Notes: a model not told the origin generated them from the sequence alone. 64,000 nucleotides of DNA from Pisolithus tinctorius (GCA_024663395.1 JANFAH010000001.1:4588001-4652000), one strand, 5' to 3'; shown: positions 23,122-35,005, numbered from the stretch's first letter. Program-made: numbers and translations.

Positions 23122-24045
23122 TATCCTTGTTCATCAGATCTGGCCTATGAACTACTGTGCAATGCTGTTCACCACTGAGGCCAAAACTAACCTTCAATGT
23201 GACCGTTCCTCGAACTACACTGGTAACAACACTTCATCTCGCATCACAATCTGTGGTATGTGTTTCTCTCTGTCTCTGCATCGTTTCTTTTTGGCATACC
23301 TTCCTATCATAGATATGTTTTATGATCTGTCTTCATCAGGTCTACTGATGTTGCTTACCGAACAGAGGGTCAAAAATATGCTTCCATGCTTCCATGCTTC
23401 CATGCCCTGAACTAGTTTGTTCGCTCACATCAACATGTAATCATTTGGTCATCGTTCCCTTGTGTAGCCATGGTGCTGGTAGTACCTGCATCTGGGTAAG
23501 TTAAGGTGCCAGCAGATGCTCTGTGACCGTTATATATATATACATATATTACTTCCCTCTGGCTTGAAACACGCACTCTACCAGCTAACTTATCAGCCTG
23601 GAGTTTCTAACAAAGTGCGTCAGTTTTTCTTTTCTCATAATCTTGTTCATATGTTTTTTTTCAGTTATTAAATTTCGTTCTGTCGACCCTGTGTCATTGC
23701 CATTCGTTCATTCCATTGACCCTGTGTCATTTGACATTTTCCCTTGATGGCCATAAGGTTTTATGAGTCAGCCAGGAAGAAGCCGGTGCCAGTTCAAAAG
23801 AGGTGCATACACCTTTTGGCTGAAAAACATAAATAGGCACTAACTTGCTTTCCTCCTCATCTCTTTTTCTACCCCCAGTCGTTCGTTGAATCACTGACCA
23901 TGTCCACTCCTTTTTGCTCTTCATTTGATTTTATACTCTTGCTTGAATTCGAATCAGCAAGGAACCGGGTGACTATGTGTTTCCGGATAACTCCCCCACT
24001 GTGTGACTGTGTGTCTGCTGTGTGATTCTCGCTGTGCCTCCACGA
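23122..24045. other. Interval upstream of gene A
   Basis: It contains a variant ACAATCTGTGGTATGTGTTT near 23245 related to the preceding array, a TA-rich microsatellite near 23532-23550, and otherwise no recognisable gene. The region just before 24046 probably includes the gene A promoter, but no specific site can be identified. Confidence 0.4.
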
Positions 24046-26878
24046 ATGTCACCCTCTGATCCCTCTACGAAGATTGGCCCCCCCGTTGGGGTTTGCAGGT
24101 CGAAAAGAATCAAGGGTACTGCAACATCACCCAGTAAAATCCAGCCCGGGCAAGGTGCAAAGAAACGCCATTGCACCATCAAACCTGGTACATATGCATA
24201 ATTTACCCTGTCTTCCATGCTCGTGCTCAACCTCCTTCCAGCAGCACCAACCAGAAACCACGATACTGGTCCTGAGGTTAGAGCTGCATTAGGTCCCTTT
24301 TTTTTTTTTGGCTTGCTGACCCTCATTTTCAGGAGGCTGGATCTAGTGTAGCTCAATGTCCAACTCACAAGCCACATCCACAGTGTCCCTCACAAGGTTT
24401 AACAGAAAAGGAGCGTGAAGAAGAGTATATCAATTCCTTTCGCTCAATGATGGTTCCACTGAAAGATGGTACGAAATTGGACCGCTGTACTGCCCTTGAG
24501 CAGCTCTGTGGAGGCATGATCACTATGCAGGATATAGTCAATGAGGATGATCGTTCAGTGTCACTGCTAGCTGTCCCCTCCAATACTCCTTCAGACAATG
24601 AGGATCATCGTAAACAATGTAAGTTCGTATTCTCTTGCGACCATATTCCCTCTCAATGTCACCACTAGCTGTCCCCCCCAGTACCACTTCAGATGCGCAT
24701 CTGCGCCGTGGCCCCCAGAGTGTGTCCAACGATGAGGATGATCGTGAACAATGTAAGTTTGTATCTATACGCAACCATACCCCTTCTCAACCTACCAGCT
24801 GTCCCCCCTAATATCCCTTCGGATGTGCATTTGTCCCATGCCCTTCAGAACATGTCCAGTGACGAGGATGATTGTGAACAATGTAAGTTTGTATCCTATG
24901 AAGTCATATTCCCCTTAAAGGCTGACCCTCCAAATGCCCCTTCAGCTCGTCACCCGCCCTGTACCCCTCAGAAGGTCTCCTACAACGACCAGTCCACAGA
25001 GAGTGAAGAAGATGAGCAAGTGGTGGCAGTTGTTATGCATAGTGAAGACCCTGCTGACTTCGGAGAAGTTTACCATGCAAGCAATGTCGACTACCAACCC
25101 TCAGGTATTGTATTTAATGGCACTACTTTTATTTACATAGCACTTATACTCCAAACAGACAACAGTGACGATGAACATAGTGACAGTGACTGGTCCACCA
25201 CCATGAGGTACAACCTTAAATGTCAGCAGACAGTGAGAGAAATTCGAGCTGGGAATTATGACCTTGACACTCATCTGTCCACCCCTCCTCTTGACTTTCC
25301 TTCTTCTGAAGATACTGCAGACACTGAAGATACTGGTGAACTTAGAAAGCACAAAATCTACTTGTATTCTGCCCAAGGTCGGTAGACACTCTGAATCCAA
25401 CAAGGATGGGCTTGCTGCAGAGAATGGGCCCCTGACTTTAAGGTGCAGTAGGCTCCCCATTGATGCCTTACAGAAGGCACAGGCACTCAGTGCGCACACC
25501 ACTCAAGAGGCCCAAGCCATTGCTGATGAATATGGAAAAACACTTGTGTCGATTATGGCTGCTGCTGGGCTCACTACTAAAGCTACCTGGGCTGAATCAG
25601 TTTGGAACATACATCAGGCTTGGTATGCGAGTACCAACCCTAAATTGTCTGATGGTGAGTACCTTTGTGTTCATTTCCCTCCTCGATCCTGACTTAGTCA
25701 TAGAATCCATGAATGATTACTACAGCCGCCAGATGAAACATTATGAGAGTCATAAAGATGAGGGAGAACATCCTGAGCTGTGGGCGAAAATTTGGAAGTT
25801 CTGGAATGAGAGTATCAATGGTACCAAGGACATGAGTTCGAAGGAAATGGTCAGCCAGGTAATGACGTGCAGGGATTCCTTCACACAATCAGTTCATGAT
25901 GTTCCCCTTTCCCCCCCCTGTTTTTTTTTTCTGATTCATGGTATAATTATATCTTCGTGCAGGTGCAAACATGGAGTAATGTGGAGGGCATCCATGTTTT
26001 TGGATGTGTCATTTATAGTGGAAATGACGAAGCTGTGTGCCAAGCTCAAGGTGTCTTTGCTGGCTCTTTGCTCTGCATGCAACTTGCAAGCAAGAGGCAG
26101 ACAGATGTTGCAAAATTATTGGATTTTCTCTCTATGATTATCAAGTGAGTACAATCATTGCAGGTCGGGTTTACACTGACAATTTACTCTAGATATAAAA
26201 TCCTTGACTCTGCTGCTTCTGTCCCGCTACCCAACTTTGCCCTGTTATTGCAAAAGTCATATGACCGCACTCTTGCATTACAATCCCAGGAAGTCAGATG
26301 CGATCGAAGTCGGCATATCCTACCCCTGATGATCTTGCAGAAGTTCCGTAAGTCACTACAACTATCTCTATCTGATCTACTAGCTGAAGCCCCACAGATG
26401 AAGCCGAGATCAAGTGTAGGCAGAAGAATGTTCCATGGAAGGTGCTGCTAGACCTGCTCTTTGTCCACAAGCATACCATTGTTGATTGGCCAACTGGAGT
26501 TCTGGCAGTTGGTCCTGATTTCAATGTGAAGCACCTCAACACTGATGAGCTCCATGCTCTCACTGTTCCATTTTTGAAAGAGCAGATGGAACAAGATTAC
26601 AATTTGGAGGCTCCAGCAGAGGAGGAAGAAGACCACTTTGTGCCAGTACCTGCTTTGTCATTTTATCTCAAGCATTGGACAGCTGGTGAGTATAACTGAT
26701 CTTGCACAATTATGCTGGCCTGACTAATGTGAATTATTCAGACCAGCTTCAGCTGTTGCACAAAGCTGACCCAAAAGCCTTTGACATTCCATTAGTAGTG
26801 AATACACTTCATCACTCCCTTCGCCTCGTTTCCGACTCGCAAGCATTTGTCAAAGCGCTCCCCCCAACAATGCACTGA
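24046..26878 (+). CDS. Gene A, uncharacterised Agaricomycete multicopy family
   Basis: Exons join coherently from ATG 24046 (MSPSDPSTKIGPP...). A GTACAT...CCAG intron follows, then an intron ending TTTTCAG, then LTEKEREEEYINSF. Next come tandem exons of the pattern SVPP...SDxHL...DEDDxEQ separated by GTAAGT introns, then an acidic stretch. The conserved core includes LPIDALQKAQAL, EEHPELW-like and NVEGIHVFGCVIYSG, then LLDLLFVHKHTIVDWPTGV. The stop is TGA at 26876-26878. I recognise the core as a recurrent Agaricomycete protein of unknown function, often near transposons. A possible 1-bp shift near 25375 and frame ambiguity near 26300 leave it unclear whether it is intact. The terminal TGA precedes AAG and could be a decayed CGA. 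Confidence 0.65.
24600..24960 (+). repeat. Tandemly duplicated exon-intron units inside gene A
   Basis: Two clear units of about 115-120 bp (exon CTGTCCCCCC...GATGA to AACAAT, then GTAAGTTTGTAT intron) follow a related first exon ending DNEDHRKQ, and a fourth, diverged exon (CTCGTCACCC...) begins at about 24945. Every junction has the same phase (one base before the intron), so units can be gained or lost without shifting the frame. Confidence 0.8.
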
Positions 26879-27995
26879 AAGGGCCCTGACCAGGAGGCAG
26901 CCCCTTGTCTCCCCCCACCCCCAGCTGAAGCACAACCCCACCCACACACATGAGGCTGTGCAGCACCAAACACCTGCAATGCTCGTCGACCCCCTCCAGC
27001 ATCCGAGTATTCACCTCTTCCTCCCTCATCACTGCCCAACAACTCACCTTGCTCGTCTCCTCCACAAGCTATGCATGATCCTGCTCTGGTAGCACGTCAT
27101 CTACAACATGGTGCCTCCCACAGCTGCTCTCCAACCCTGCACTCCCACCACTGCCCCTGCCACCAATCACAGAAGTGTTGTCAAGAATATCCAGAAGATG
27201 GAAGTGAGAATGATGCAGGCCCATCACAGGGAAGGTCCCACCGCAGGTATGCTGTTAGTCTGACCTGAATGCATTATAGTGACCCAATGCAGTGTGGTTG
27301 AGTATGTTTATCGGAGCCCCCCACACAAGAGACACCACTATCCATCTGATGATGAAGATGGCTACCCCTGTAATCGTTATATCCGCTACTGAGGTACATT
27401 ATGTACACCTATGTTACATACCCCCATCTTCACTGATTACATGCATAACCCAGTGCTCGTTGATGATACCCCCCTCCCCATTCATTAGTACTATGGACAC
27501 CGATCCTTACCTTTCAGCGAGCACCACCCCACATGGCTGTTGCTGCAGAGGTATGTCATATGCATTTCGATTACCATCTCATCCCCACTGATTCTATGCA
27601 TGACCCAGTTGCTCGCCAATGATACCCTTCCTACCCTCGTACTTTCCATTTGTTAACACTGTAGATACAGAGTCGAAGACTTCATCCCCACTGACTCTAT
27701 ACATGGCCCAGCATTCGCCAATGATACCCTTCCTACCCTCGTACTTCCCATTCATTAACACTGTAGATACAGAGTCGAAGACTTCATCCCCACTAATTCT
27801 ATACATGGCCCAGTGTTTGCCAATGATACCCTTCCTACCCTTGTACTTCCCATTCATTAATGCTGTAGATACAGAGTCGAAGACTGTTTAATCTTACAGT
27901 GTGTTGCCTTACATAATGTGTTGCTGGATGCCTCAAAGTCCAGTCTGAAATTTGGTTTGTCCTGTGTGTTTTTGCTGGACTGGTGACACCTATCT
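26879..27995 (+). other. Post-gene A region with a ~112-bp tandem repeat at 27565-27890
   Basis: 26879-27270 stays Pro/Gln-rich and partly open and may be a decayed C-terminal extension of gene A. From about 27565 to 27890 three units of roughly 112 bp share GCCAATGATACCCTTCCTACC, TGTAGATACAGAGTCGAAGAC and CATCCCCACT. A weaker unit precedes them near 27420. Both strands are open through the array, which is uninformative for coding. Confidence 0.65.
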
Positions 27996-28147
27996 TGTTG
28001 GAGATTATAAAGTGCCAGTGTGGTGGTGACTTAGGTGCGCTTCAGCCATGCTTACATAATCACCTTAGAGGCATACATAGTGATACATTCCCTTCATTAT
28101 TCCCTCAGTAGTTTCACACCTACTGAGGTAGCCTATAGGTTTCAATA
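27996..28147 (+). mobile_element. Small Copia-type solo LTR, copy 1 (152 bp)
   Basis: It starts TGTTGGAGATTATAAAGTGC and carries the hairpin CTCAGTAG...CTACTGAG. The flanking duplication is TATCT at 27991-27995 and 28148-28152. The expected CA end is degraded to TA. It is similar to copies at 45227-45475 and 51080-51323. Confidence 0.7.
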
Positions 28148-28241
28148 TATCTGTGGCATGGTCTGACCTGCCCATTGTTTTTTTGGGAGGTGTCTGATGA
28201 TTCATGATTTGTAGAGGGGCTGATGTGCATGACTACATCCC

Positions 28242-28649
28242 TTGTTTGTGCTGTCCTCTTTGCCAGTACTAGTGCAGTCTCACAGTGATGAACATGATGC
28301 ACATGTCTTCAGCTTGGCTACCTGGCTGAGATGGGCACTGAGCAGTTCCCCCCTATTACTGACCTTGAAATTCACTTGTTCTCAGGATGCTTTGGAGTTG
28401 AAGGCTCATTCAGAAGCAAAGGTTGATGATGAAGCCATCCTGTTCTCAACTCCTGGCTTTACCAATTTCTTAAAAGCTGTTGTCCACATTTCATTTCTCC
28501 CCCACTGCATGCTATGTCTGGGGACTGTGCAGTGTGCCTACTCATTCCCTATGATTGAAAACTTGGTGATGCACACAAATCAAAACATGCACTAGGTTTA
28601 GTAGGCAAGACATAATTTTGTAACTTTACAATTGAGCATAAACTGACTT
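28242..28649 (+). other. Unassigned open region before the RPB1 fragments
   Basis: The plus strand is open for 118 codons (28242-28595), including a stretch like LELKAHSEAKVDDEAILFST, but I recognise no domain. It could be another captured gene fragment. Confidence 0.35.
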
Positions 28650-29100
28650 GACCTTGCTTGTGAATGGTCACTGCAGAACCCAAAGGTTCATATATCAATG
28701 TCTGACAGATATCCACCTGTGTCAGGTGGCAGAGTTGTAGGAGGAAAGTGTATACCATTTAGCTTCCACCATTGGATGTTACCTCACTTTACCAAGGATG
28801 ACTTCAGTTCAGAGGTGAGTGGATTGATGGAGAACCATACCTGTGTGGGCTGACCCTGCAGGAGTTCTGTTTCCATGCCATGGTTGGTCAAGAAGCTCTC
28901 ATTGATACTGTTGTCAATGGTGGAGACAGGCTATATCCAATGATGTCTCATCAAGGTGCTGGAGGATGTCATGGTCTACTATGGCAGTGTGGTGCATGAT
29001 CCATTGGGTGACCTCATCCAGTTCATGTACAAAGAGATGGTTGGTGTGACCCAGGGCAGTCTGATATATATTGTCTTCTGCAAGAAAGGCCTGTCATGTG
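28650..29100 (+). pseudogene. RPB1 fragment R1 (bridge/trigger region)
   Basis: Plus-strand reading with frameshifts gives [34 protein letters not shown], then LQEFCFHAMVGQEALIDT, then LEDVMVYYGSVVHDPLGDL and IQFMY. These match, in order, the conserved RPB1 stretch I know as [52 protein letters not shown] and IQFIYGEDG. In-frame stops and shifts make it non-functional. R1 contains exactly the block missing from the other two copies. Confidence 0.82.
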
Positions 29101-29199
29101 TCAGGTCTTCACTGGTATACAAATGGTCATCAACTACTGACTTTTCCATAATGGTTTCAGTATCAGCAATGGTGATCTATTGCTGGACTGAAAGTGACA

Positions 29200-29775
29200 A
29201 GCTTCATCACCAAAGAAAATTGCAGAAAGGAAGCAGAGGGTCCAGGAGATTATTGATGATGCATATCACAACCACTTGAAGGCCATGGCTAGCATGACTA
29301 TCCTAGAATCCTTCAAAAGTATGGTTGAGTGTGAATTTAACCTTGATTGTGACCATTCTGGTTGATATGTGCAGGAGCACTTGAAGGAGGACAACAATGT
29401 CAAGCAGATGGTTACTGCAGGATCAAAATGTTCATATATCAATGTCTCACAGATGTCTGTCTGTGTTGGGCAGCAGAGTGGAAGGAAAGTGTATACCATT
29501 CAGCTTCCACCATTGGACATTACCTCATTGTGCAGGGAGTTCAAGCACAAGTACTGTGTTGATGTTACAGGCAAGAAGGGTGGCTTCCATGCTGGAGTTC
29601 TGCAGATTGGTATTGATTACTCCCCACTACATGCCTGTCAAGTTGTAAACTATCATTCACAATGCTGTTCAGATCTTCCACATTGAGCACTGCAAGCCTA
29701 GCAACCTTGAACCAGGATACATTGTCAACAAAGTCCACCAACTCATGTAGAAGCTGCTGGCTGTGCTGGGTGATG
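29200..29775 (+). pseudogene. RPB1 fragment R2 (same rearranged form as arm 1)
   Basis: It reads funnel helix (AYHNHLKAMASM), a short intron-like gap, [20 protein letters not shown]-like [15 protein letters not shown]-type WTLPH, then directly [20 protein letters not shown] and later TIIHN...[20 protein letters not shown] and GDDELSRK. The jump from TLPH to the KYCVDV block is at the same place as in 4215-5570, so both descend from one rearranged RPB1 copy. Frames differ between blocks. Confidence 0.82.
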
Positions 29776-29956
29776 ATGAACTCAGCAGGAAAGGTTGGAC
29801 CTCCTACACCTGCAGGCACACCTGTGATGATCATTAATTATATGTATGACACTCCTTGCATGCTTGTCTTGATGTTGTTGTACTGCATGTACCATATCAA
29901 GGTGGGCACTTGTGGCATCCAGGGATGCCCAGAAGGCTTATGGTGTGCTAGGTGAT

Positions 29957-30939
29957 TGATGTCAAGGGTAGGGATCTGCCATGTCAAGGATGGAAAATCT
30001 CCAACTTGACATGGAGAATCCCTAGTGGGCCATGGAGAATGCCCAGCTAGACCATGTAGAATCCCCAACATGACATGGAGAATCTCCACCCTTGACATAG
30101 AGAATCACCAGTGGGCCATGGAGAATCCCCACCTTTGATATGGAGAATCTCCAACATGGCATGGAGAATCCCCAGTGGGCCATGGAGAATCCCCAACATG
30201 GCATGGAGAATCCCCATCTTGACATGCAGAATCTCCAACATGACATGGAGAATCCCCAGTGGGCCATGGAGAATCCCCAACACAGCATGGAGAATCCCCA
30301 CCCTTGACATGGAGAATCCCCAGTGGGCCATGGAGAATCCCCATTCTTGACATGGAGAATCCCCAATATGACATGGAGAATCCCCAGTGGGCCATGGGGA
30401 ATCCCCATCCTTGACATGGGGAATCTCCAACATGACTTGGAGAATCCCCAGTGGGCCATGGAGAATCTCCAACATGGCATGGAGAATCCCCAGTAGGCCA
30501 TGGAGAATCTCCAACATGGCATGGAGAATCCCCAGTGGGCCATGGAGAATCCCCAACATGGCATGGAGAATCCCCAGTGGGCCATGGAGAATCCCCAACA
30601 TGACATGGAGAATCCCCATCCTTGACATGGGGAATCTCCAACATGACTTGGAGAATCCCCAGTGGGCCATAGAGAATCCCCAACATGGCATGGAGAACCC
30701 CCATCCTTGACATGGAGAATCTCCAACATGACATGGAGAATCCCCAGTGGGACATGGAGAATCTCCACAGGTCATGGAGAATCCCCACACTTGACATGGA
30801 GAATCTCCACAGGTCATGGAGAATCCCCAAAGTTGACATGGAGAACCCCCACAGGCCATGGGTAATCTCCAACATGACATGGAGAATCCCCACACTTGAC
30901 AAGGAGAATCCCCAACATGACATAGACTCAATCCCCAGC
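29957..30939 (-). repeat. Minisatellite of 20-22-bp units, arm 2 (inverted)
   Basis: This is the reverse complement of the arm 1 minisatellite (core CATGGAGAATCCCC on the plus strand), with many identical unit orders near its spacer-proximal end. It is about 180 bp shorter than arm 1, so units were gained or lost after duplication. Confidence 0.92.
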
Positions 30940-31575
30940 AGGACATGGAGTATGCACTTAGAGGATCACCTTCTCTGTCCTTTACACCAACTGCTGATAT
31001 ACCTTGTGGTGTTGTTAGTGTTTGAGCCACTCAACAGTTCATTTGTTCATAGAACAATACTCTCTGCTTCATGTTCCTTGTCTCCATCATCTCACACCTG
31101 TGTGATTTTCCTGGTGACAAAGAGGTGATGGTAGTGTCCCAACTTCTGAAAATCACAGGGTTTTTTCAATGGTATATTTGTTGACTTCATCATGGGAGCT
31201 TGTTGGTGTCCAAACTGTCCTCCATCATCTTGTTGGAGCAGCATGAAGGGCAGGGTGAGCTAAAGCACAGGGTAGGTTAGTTTGAGTGCATAAGGATGAG
31301 TGGAGTGTTTGGTCAGGGGGATGTTTCCTGAGAGTTAACACCCAGATGATTCTGTTGTCATATGCAGAAGGTGTCATTCTACCTCCCCTTTCCTCTATCA
31401 TCTGCCCTGCCCCTTTCTCCCTCTGTACCACTCACCTGCTTTCTGTTCTCCTCCATCCCCCCTGCCTTTCAAGGAATCCTCCTGATCACCTAGGATTCCA
31501 ATGCAAGTGCCATAATTGATGGTCTGAAGTTGTGTCACTCTGTAAGAATGGCTTCCAACTTTCCATGGCCTGGGA
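30940..31575 (-). repeat. Unique spacer of the inverted module, arm 2
   Basis: Nearly exact reverse complement of 1681-2300, including the short open frames that therefore appear twice. No gene recognised. Confidence 0.75.
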
Positions 31576-31955
31576 AAATGGGTCTATTTAGCCTGGGGAA
31601 AGCCAAGGATCAACCTGGAAAGCAGGTCTATTTAGCCTGGGGAAAGCCCAGGTTCACCCTGGCAAGTGGGTCTATTTAACCTGGGGAAAGCCCAGGTTCA
31701 CCCTGGCAAGTGGGTCTATTTAGCCTGGGGAAATCTCAGGATCAACCTGGAAAGCAGGTCTATTTAGCCTGGGGAAAGCCCAGGTTCACCCTGGCAAGTG
31801 GGTCTATTTAGCCTGGGGAAATCTCAGGATCAACCTGGAAAGCAGGTCTATTTAGCCTGGGGAAAGCCCAGGATCAACCTGGAAAGGGGGTCTATTTAGC
31901 CTGGAGAAAGCCCAGAATCAACCTGGAAAGGGGGTTTATTTAGCCTGGAGAAAGT
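31576..31955 (-). repeat. 45-bp tandem array, about 8 units, arm 2
   Basis: Reverse complement of the arm 1 array with about four fewer units. The two alternating variants are both present. The outermost units next to the leader (with GGACTTTCTCC-type ends) are shared with arm 1, so the size difference arose in the middle. Confidence 0.9.
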
Positions 31956-32180
31956 CCAATTTGGACCCCAGCTACCCTTTCATTTGATGTATAATATATA
32001 TATATTATGGAGAAAACATTTTCTCCATCCCTATTAAATTGCTGCTCTGGAGAATCTCCAGGAATGGTGGTGGAGAATCCCCAAAAGTTGGGAATTCCCA
32101 CCAAAATGACACCTATTAGGTTAATACTTATATCAAAATCTCCAGACCTAATAGGTCTCTGAGGGGGGTTGACTGAAGTG
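31956..32180 (-). repeat. Palindrome-rich leader, arm 2
   Basis: Reverse complement of 893-1117. At its outer edge it joins Copia integrase coding sequence just after DAGLPNHF, so the module inserted into, or was joined to, a Copia element here. Confidence 0.75.
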
Positions 32181-34396
32181 GTTGGGTAGGCCAGCATCGC
32201 TTAGTGTAGTGCATGCAGATTCTACAATGATGCAGTTCATGCACTCTGCTACTCCATTCTCCTGTGGTGTATATACATTCATCTTCTCATGGTGTATCCC
32301 TTTGGGCTTCAGGTAGGCTTCAAATTCCTTCAAGCCATACTTGCCACCACCATTGCTCCAAAGATAGTTTGGCCAACAACCTGTCTCTGCTTCTGCTCTC
32401 TCAAAGTACTGCTTTGTGAGTGCAAAGACTTCATCCTTTGATTTAGCCAATTTTACCACTAGATGATGTGAATGGCCATTGATGAAGGTCATGAAGTACT
32501 TGTGGCCTGTCCATGCTGTTGTCTCCATGGGTCCACACATGTCTGTGTAGGTCCAATGTGGTATGCCTGGATTCTCCACATCTGACTTTGACAAAATAGG
32601 GTCCTGGTGTTGTTTGCCTTCAAGGAAGGCCTTGCATGTGTGTGTGCTGATCTCCATGGTCCCTATGACATCCATTCCAGACACCATGTCCTTGTCCAAC
32701 AACTTTAGGACATGTTTGACATTGGCATGTCCAAGATGGCAGTGCCATGTAATTAGAGTAGCTTTGGATATTGGTGTCCGAGAGGTGAGAGCCATGTATG
32801 GCTCATTAGCATTGAGTGCATCTGGGGTATTGATGATATAGGCAGCATGGTTCCCTGATACAACACTAGCTTCAAGTGTGTAGAGGGATCTGCATTTGGT
32901 GGTGAGAGCTACAACCTGGCCTTCTGCATGAACCTGGCATGTCTGTTCTCCAAAGGTAACTTTTAGTCCTTTCAAGGCCAAAGAGGGGACTGACATGAGA
33001 ATTGTGTCAAGATCAGGAACATAGTATACATCTCATAGGATGGTTTTGCTTGTGTGTCCATCCTCAAGGTGCATGGAGAGTTCAATTCTCCCCTTGCCTA
33101 TGGCTTGGATTGTTCTGCCATTGCCAATGATCACTGGTTGAGAGGGGACCAGTTTTCTGAATGTCATAAACCATGACTGCTGGTGGCACATGTGTGCAGA
33201 GGCCCCAGAGTCTATGACCCACTCTGATGCACTAGTTTCTGGGTGTGCACAAGCTACAAATAAGCAAAGAGGGCCTTCCTCTTCTTCTGCCATGGCTGCA
33301 ATCTTTGCTGTCAGTTCTGACCTCTCCTTTGACTTGTCCTTATCCCCATGTGAGGTACTTTGGGATGGAGCTTTAGCTGCTTTGTCTGCTTTCTTCTTGT
33401 AGCATTTGTCCTCTGTGTGTCCCATCTTGCTACATGGTGCATAGGCACACTTTTTCTCTTTCCTCTTCTTGTCCACCACTTTTGACTTCTTGCCTGTGCT
33501 TGTCTTTGCAGTGAGAGCAGAATGTGAGTTCAAAGTTTGTTGTGACTTTTCTTCAACAAGGACTTGGGAAATAACCATTTCAGGAGTTATCTTGTCATTC
33601 AACAACATTAGGATCATGTGGAGGGTAGAGTATGATGGTGGGAGTAAGATGACCATCATGATGGCTACAAGTGAGTCCTCAAGTGGTTGTCCAAGTGAGG
33701 CAAGAATATGAGCCTTCTGATGCATTGCATTCAGCTGTGTTTCCATTGGTTGATCATCTGCAAGTGTTCCTTGTGTTGGAGTGAAATGACCCCTGTCCTT
33801 ACTTGGACTTAGGCACATGATCGTGTCGCTTACATAAGCTGTTAGAGCGCACCCATACACTAGTAAAATTTACCTAGTCCCTCAGTAGCTTGACAGACTA
33901 CTGAGGATTCCTCTCTGGGTTTCCCCTCTGCAACCCCACAAACTTCTTCACCTTGGAATGACTTGCCAATGAGGCAGGCAATAGTCTGCTTTCCTTTTCC
34001 TTTGTATCTCTCACCAAGTTTCTTCCATGTCTCAGCAGCAGTTTTTGCATATAGTACTCTGCTAAGGGGTTCATCCTTGAGCATGAGTGTGATTTGTGCA
34101 CATGCTTCCTGGTCTTTGAGGAGCCATTCCTCATACTCATCAGGATGAGTTTTCTGGCCTGGAGGTTGTACCTCTGTGTCTGTACCAGCAACAATGGTCC
34201 AGAGGCCATGAACTGTTAAGATTTTTTGCATTCAGAATTTCCACATTTGATAGTTTGAACCATCATCTGCAAGGGGAGCTATGTTGTAGAGTTGACTCAA
34301 GCCTTGTGAGACTCTCATAGAAGTAGAGGCTGATGTATTTGCACTTGTGGATGGGCATAGGGCCTGAGACATTGATGCCAAAGGTCCAGATGACAT
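32181..34396 (-). pseudogene. Copia retrotransposon relic: gag, protease, truncated integrase
   Basis: Minus-strand order: gag from ATG 34396 (MSSGPLASMSQALCP), then DDGSNYQMWKF, a TGA at 34232-34234 in place of Arg, and a KKLGERYKGKGKQTIACL gag block. A zinc knuckle follows (CSKMGHTEDKC), then the protease motif VIDSGASAHMC, the GAG-pre-integrase segment (WHCHLGHANVKHVLKLL), and integrase core up to DAGLPNHF. The first Asp is present (YTDMCGP), the second is Asn (WSNGGGKYG), and the Glu is present in QENGVAE. RT and RNase H are absent because the element ends at the module boundary near 32180. A 177-bp solo LTR splits gag. It is not functional. Confidence 0.88.
33774..33950 (+). mobile_element. 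Small Copia-type solo LTR, copy 2 (177 bp), inside Copia gag
   Basis: It starts TGTTGGAGTGAAATGACC and ends AACTTCTTCA. The target duplication CCTTG is perfect at 33769-33773 and 33951-33955. Removing it rejoins the gag reading (LIGKSFQG then TLADDQPMETQLNAM). It contains the hairpin CTCAGTAG...CTACTGAG. It belongs to the same broad family as 27996, 45227 and 51080. Confidence 0.88.
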
Positions 34397-34564
34397 GTCT
34401 TATTGTATACTGTGGTACCACTTGGTTTGAGTTTGCTACTGTAAGGTTAGAGCTGCTCAGGGCTCATAACCTCTTGAAGGTAGGATGAGATGAGGGACCT
34501 AGGAAGGAGACTACAGTAGTGAGTCAGTAAGGTGGCTATTAATTAATAAAGGAGTACAGTTACC
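34397..34564. other. Interval between Copia gag and the pogo-like transposase
   Basis: Short CpG-poor spacer. It may hold the 5' end (leader) of the Copia relic on the minus strand, but no LTR can be delimited. Confidence 0.4.
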
Positions 34565-35005
34565 TCAGGCTTCAGTTAGAAGAAGTTTGAGGTACACCTG
34601 AAGGAAAAACAAACATCCTAAGTGCGAAGATTTATTATGTAAGCTTGTACAATGTAAGCAAAAGTCAGGTAAAGGGGACAACGCTTCAACAACTGTACCT
34701 GCTGCATTGACACATTCAATGATAGAGACCAACTCCAGATTGTCACTATGTAGACAATAATGTTCCTTGTCCTCCAAGCTGAAAATAAATTTCATGCCTG
34801 AACCTTGCCTCCCTCTGCCCATCTGACAGCCCTTCTTGTCCATATTCCAGTGATGTTCAGGAGGTATACCATCATATTTTTCTTCCAGTTCATGCCAAAG
34901 CTTAAAATATTCTTCAACAGCCATTTTGTTGAAGTTTTGAGCCCTTTTAGGATTGAGGACCCTGGGTTCACTGATACAAGACAGGGATGCCATTTAAGAA
35001 AGTGC
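34565..35005 (-). pseudogene. Pogo-like (Tc1/mariner superfamily) transposase, 3' part
   Basis: The minus strand encodes QHFLKWHPCLVS, then LNPKRAQNFNKMAVEEYFKL, then IPPEHHWNMDKKGCQMG and a segment with HSDNLELVSIIECVNAAGTV. These fit the end of a CENP-B-type DNA-binding domain followed by the start of a DDE endonuclease domain; the first catalytic Asp is the D of NMDKKG. The remaining catalytic part is missing downstream. The 5' part lies beyond the Gypsy insertion at 45574-45830. Confidence 0.8.

Noticed and set aside
24365..24774. Minus-strand ORFs opposite gene A
   Set aside because: They mirror the duplicated acidic exons; the plus strand shows consistent splice sites and phase.
27594..27857. 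Minus-strand ORF with repeated ENGKYEGRKG-like units
   Set aside because: The 112-bp tandem repeat is open on both strands; nothing supports translation.
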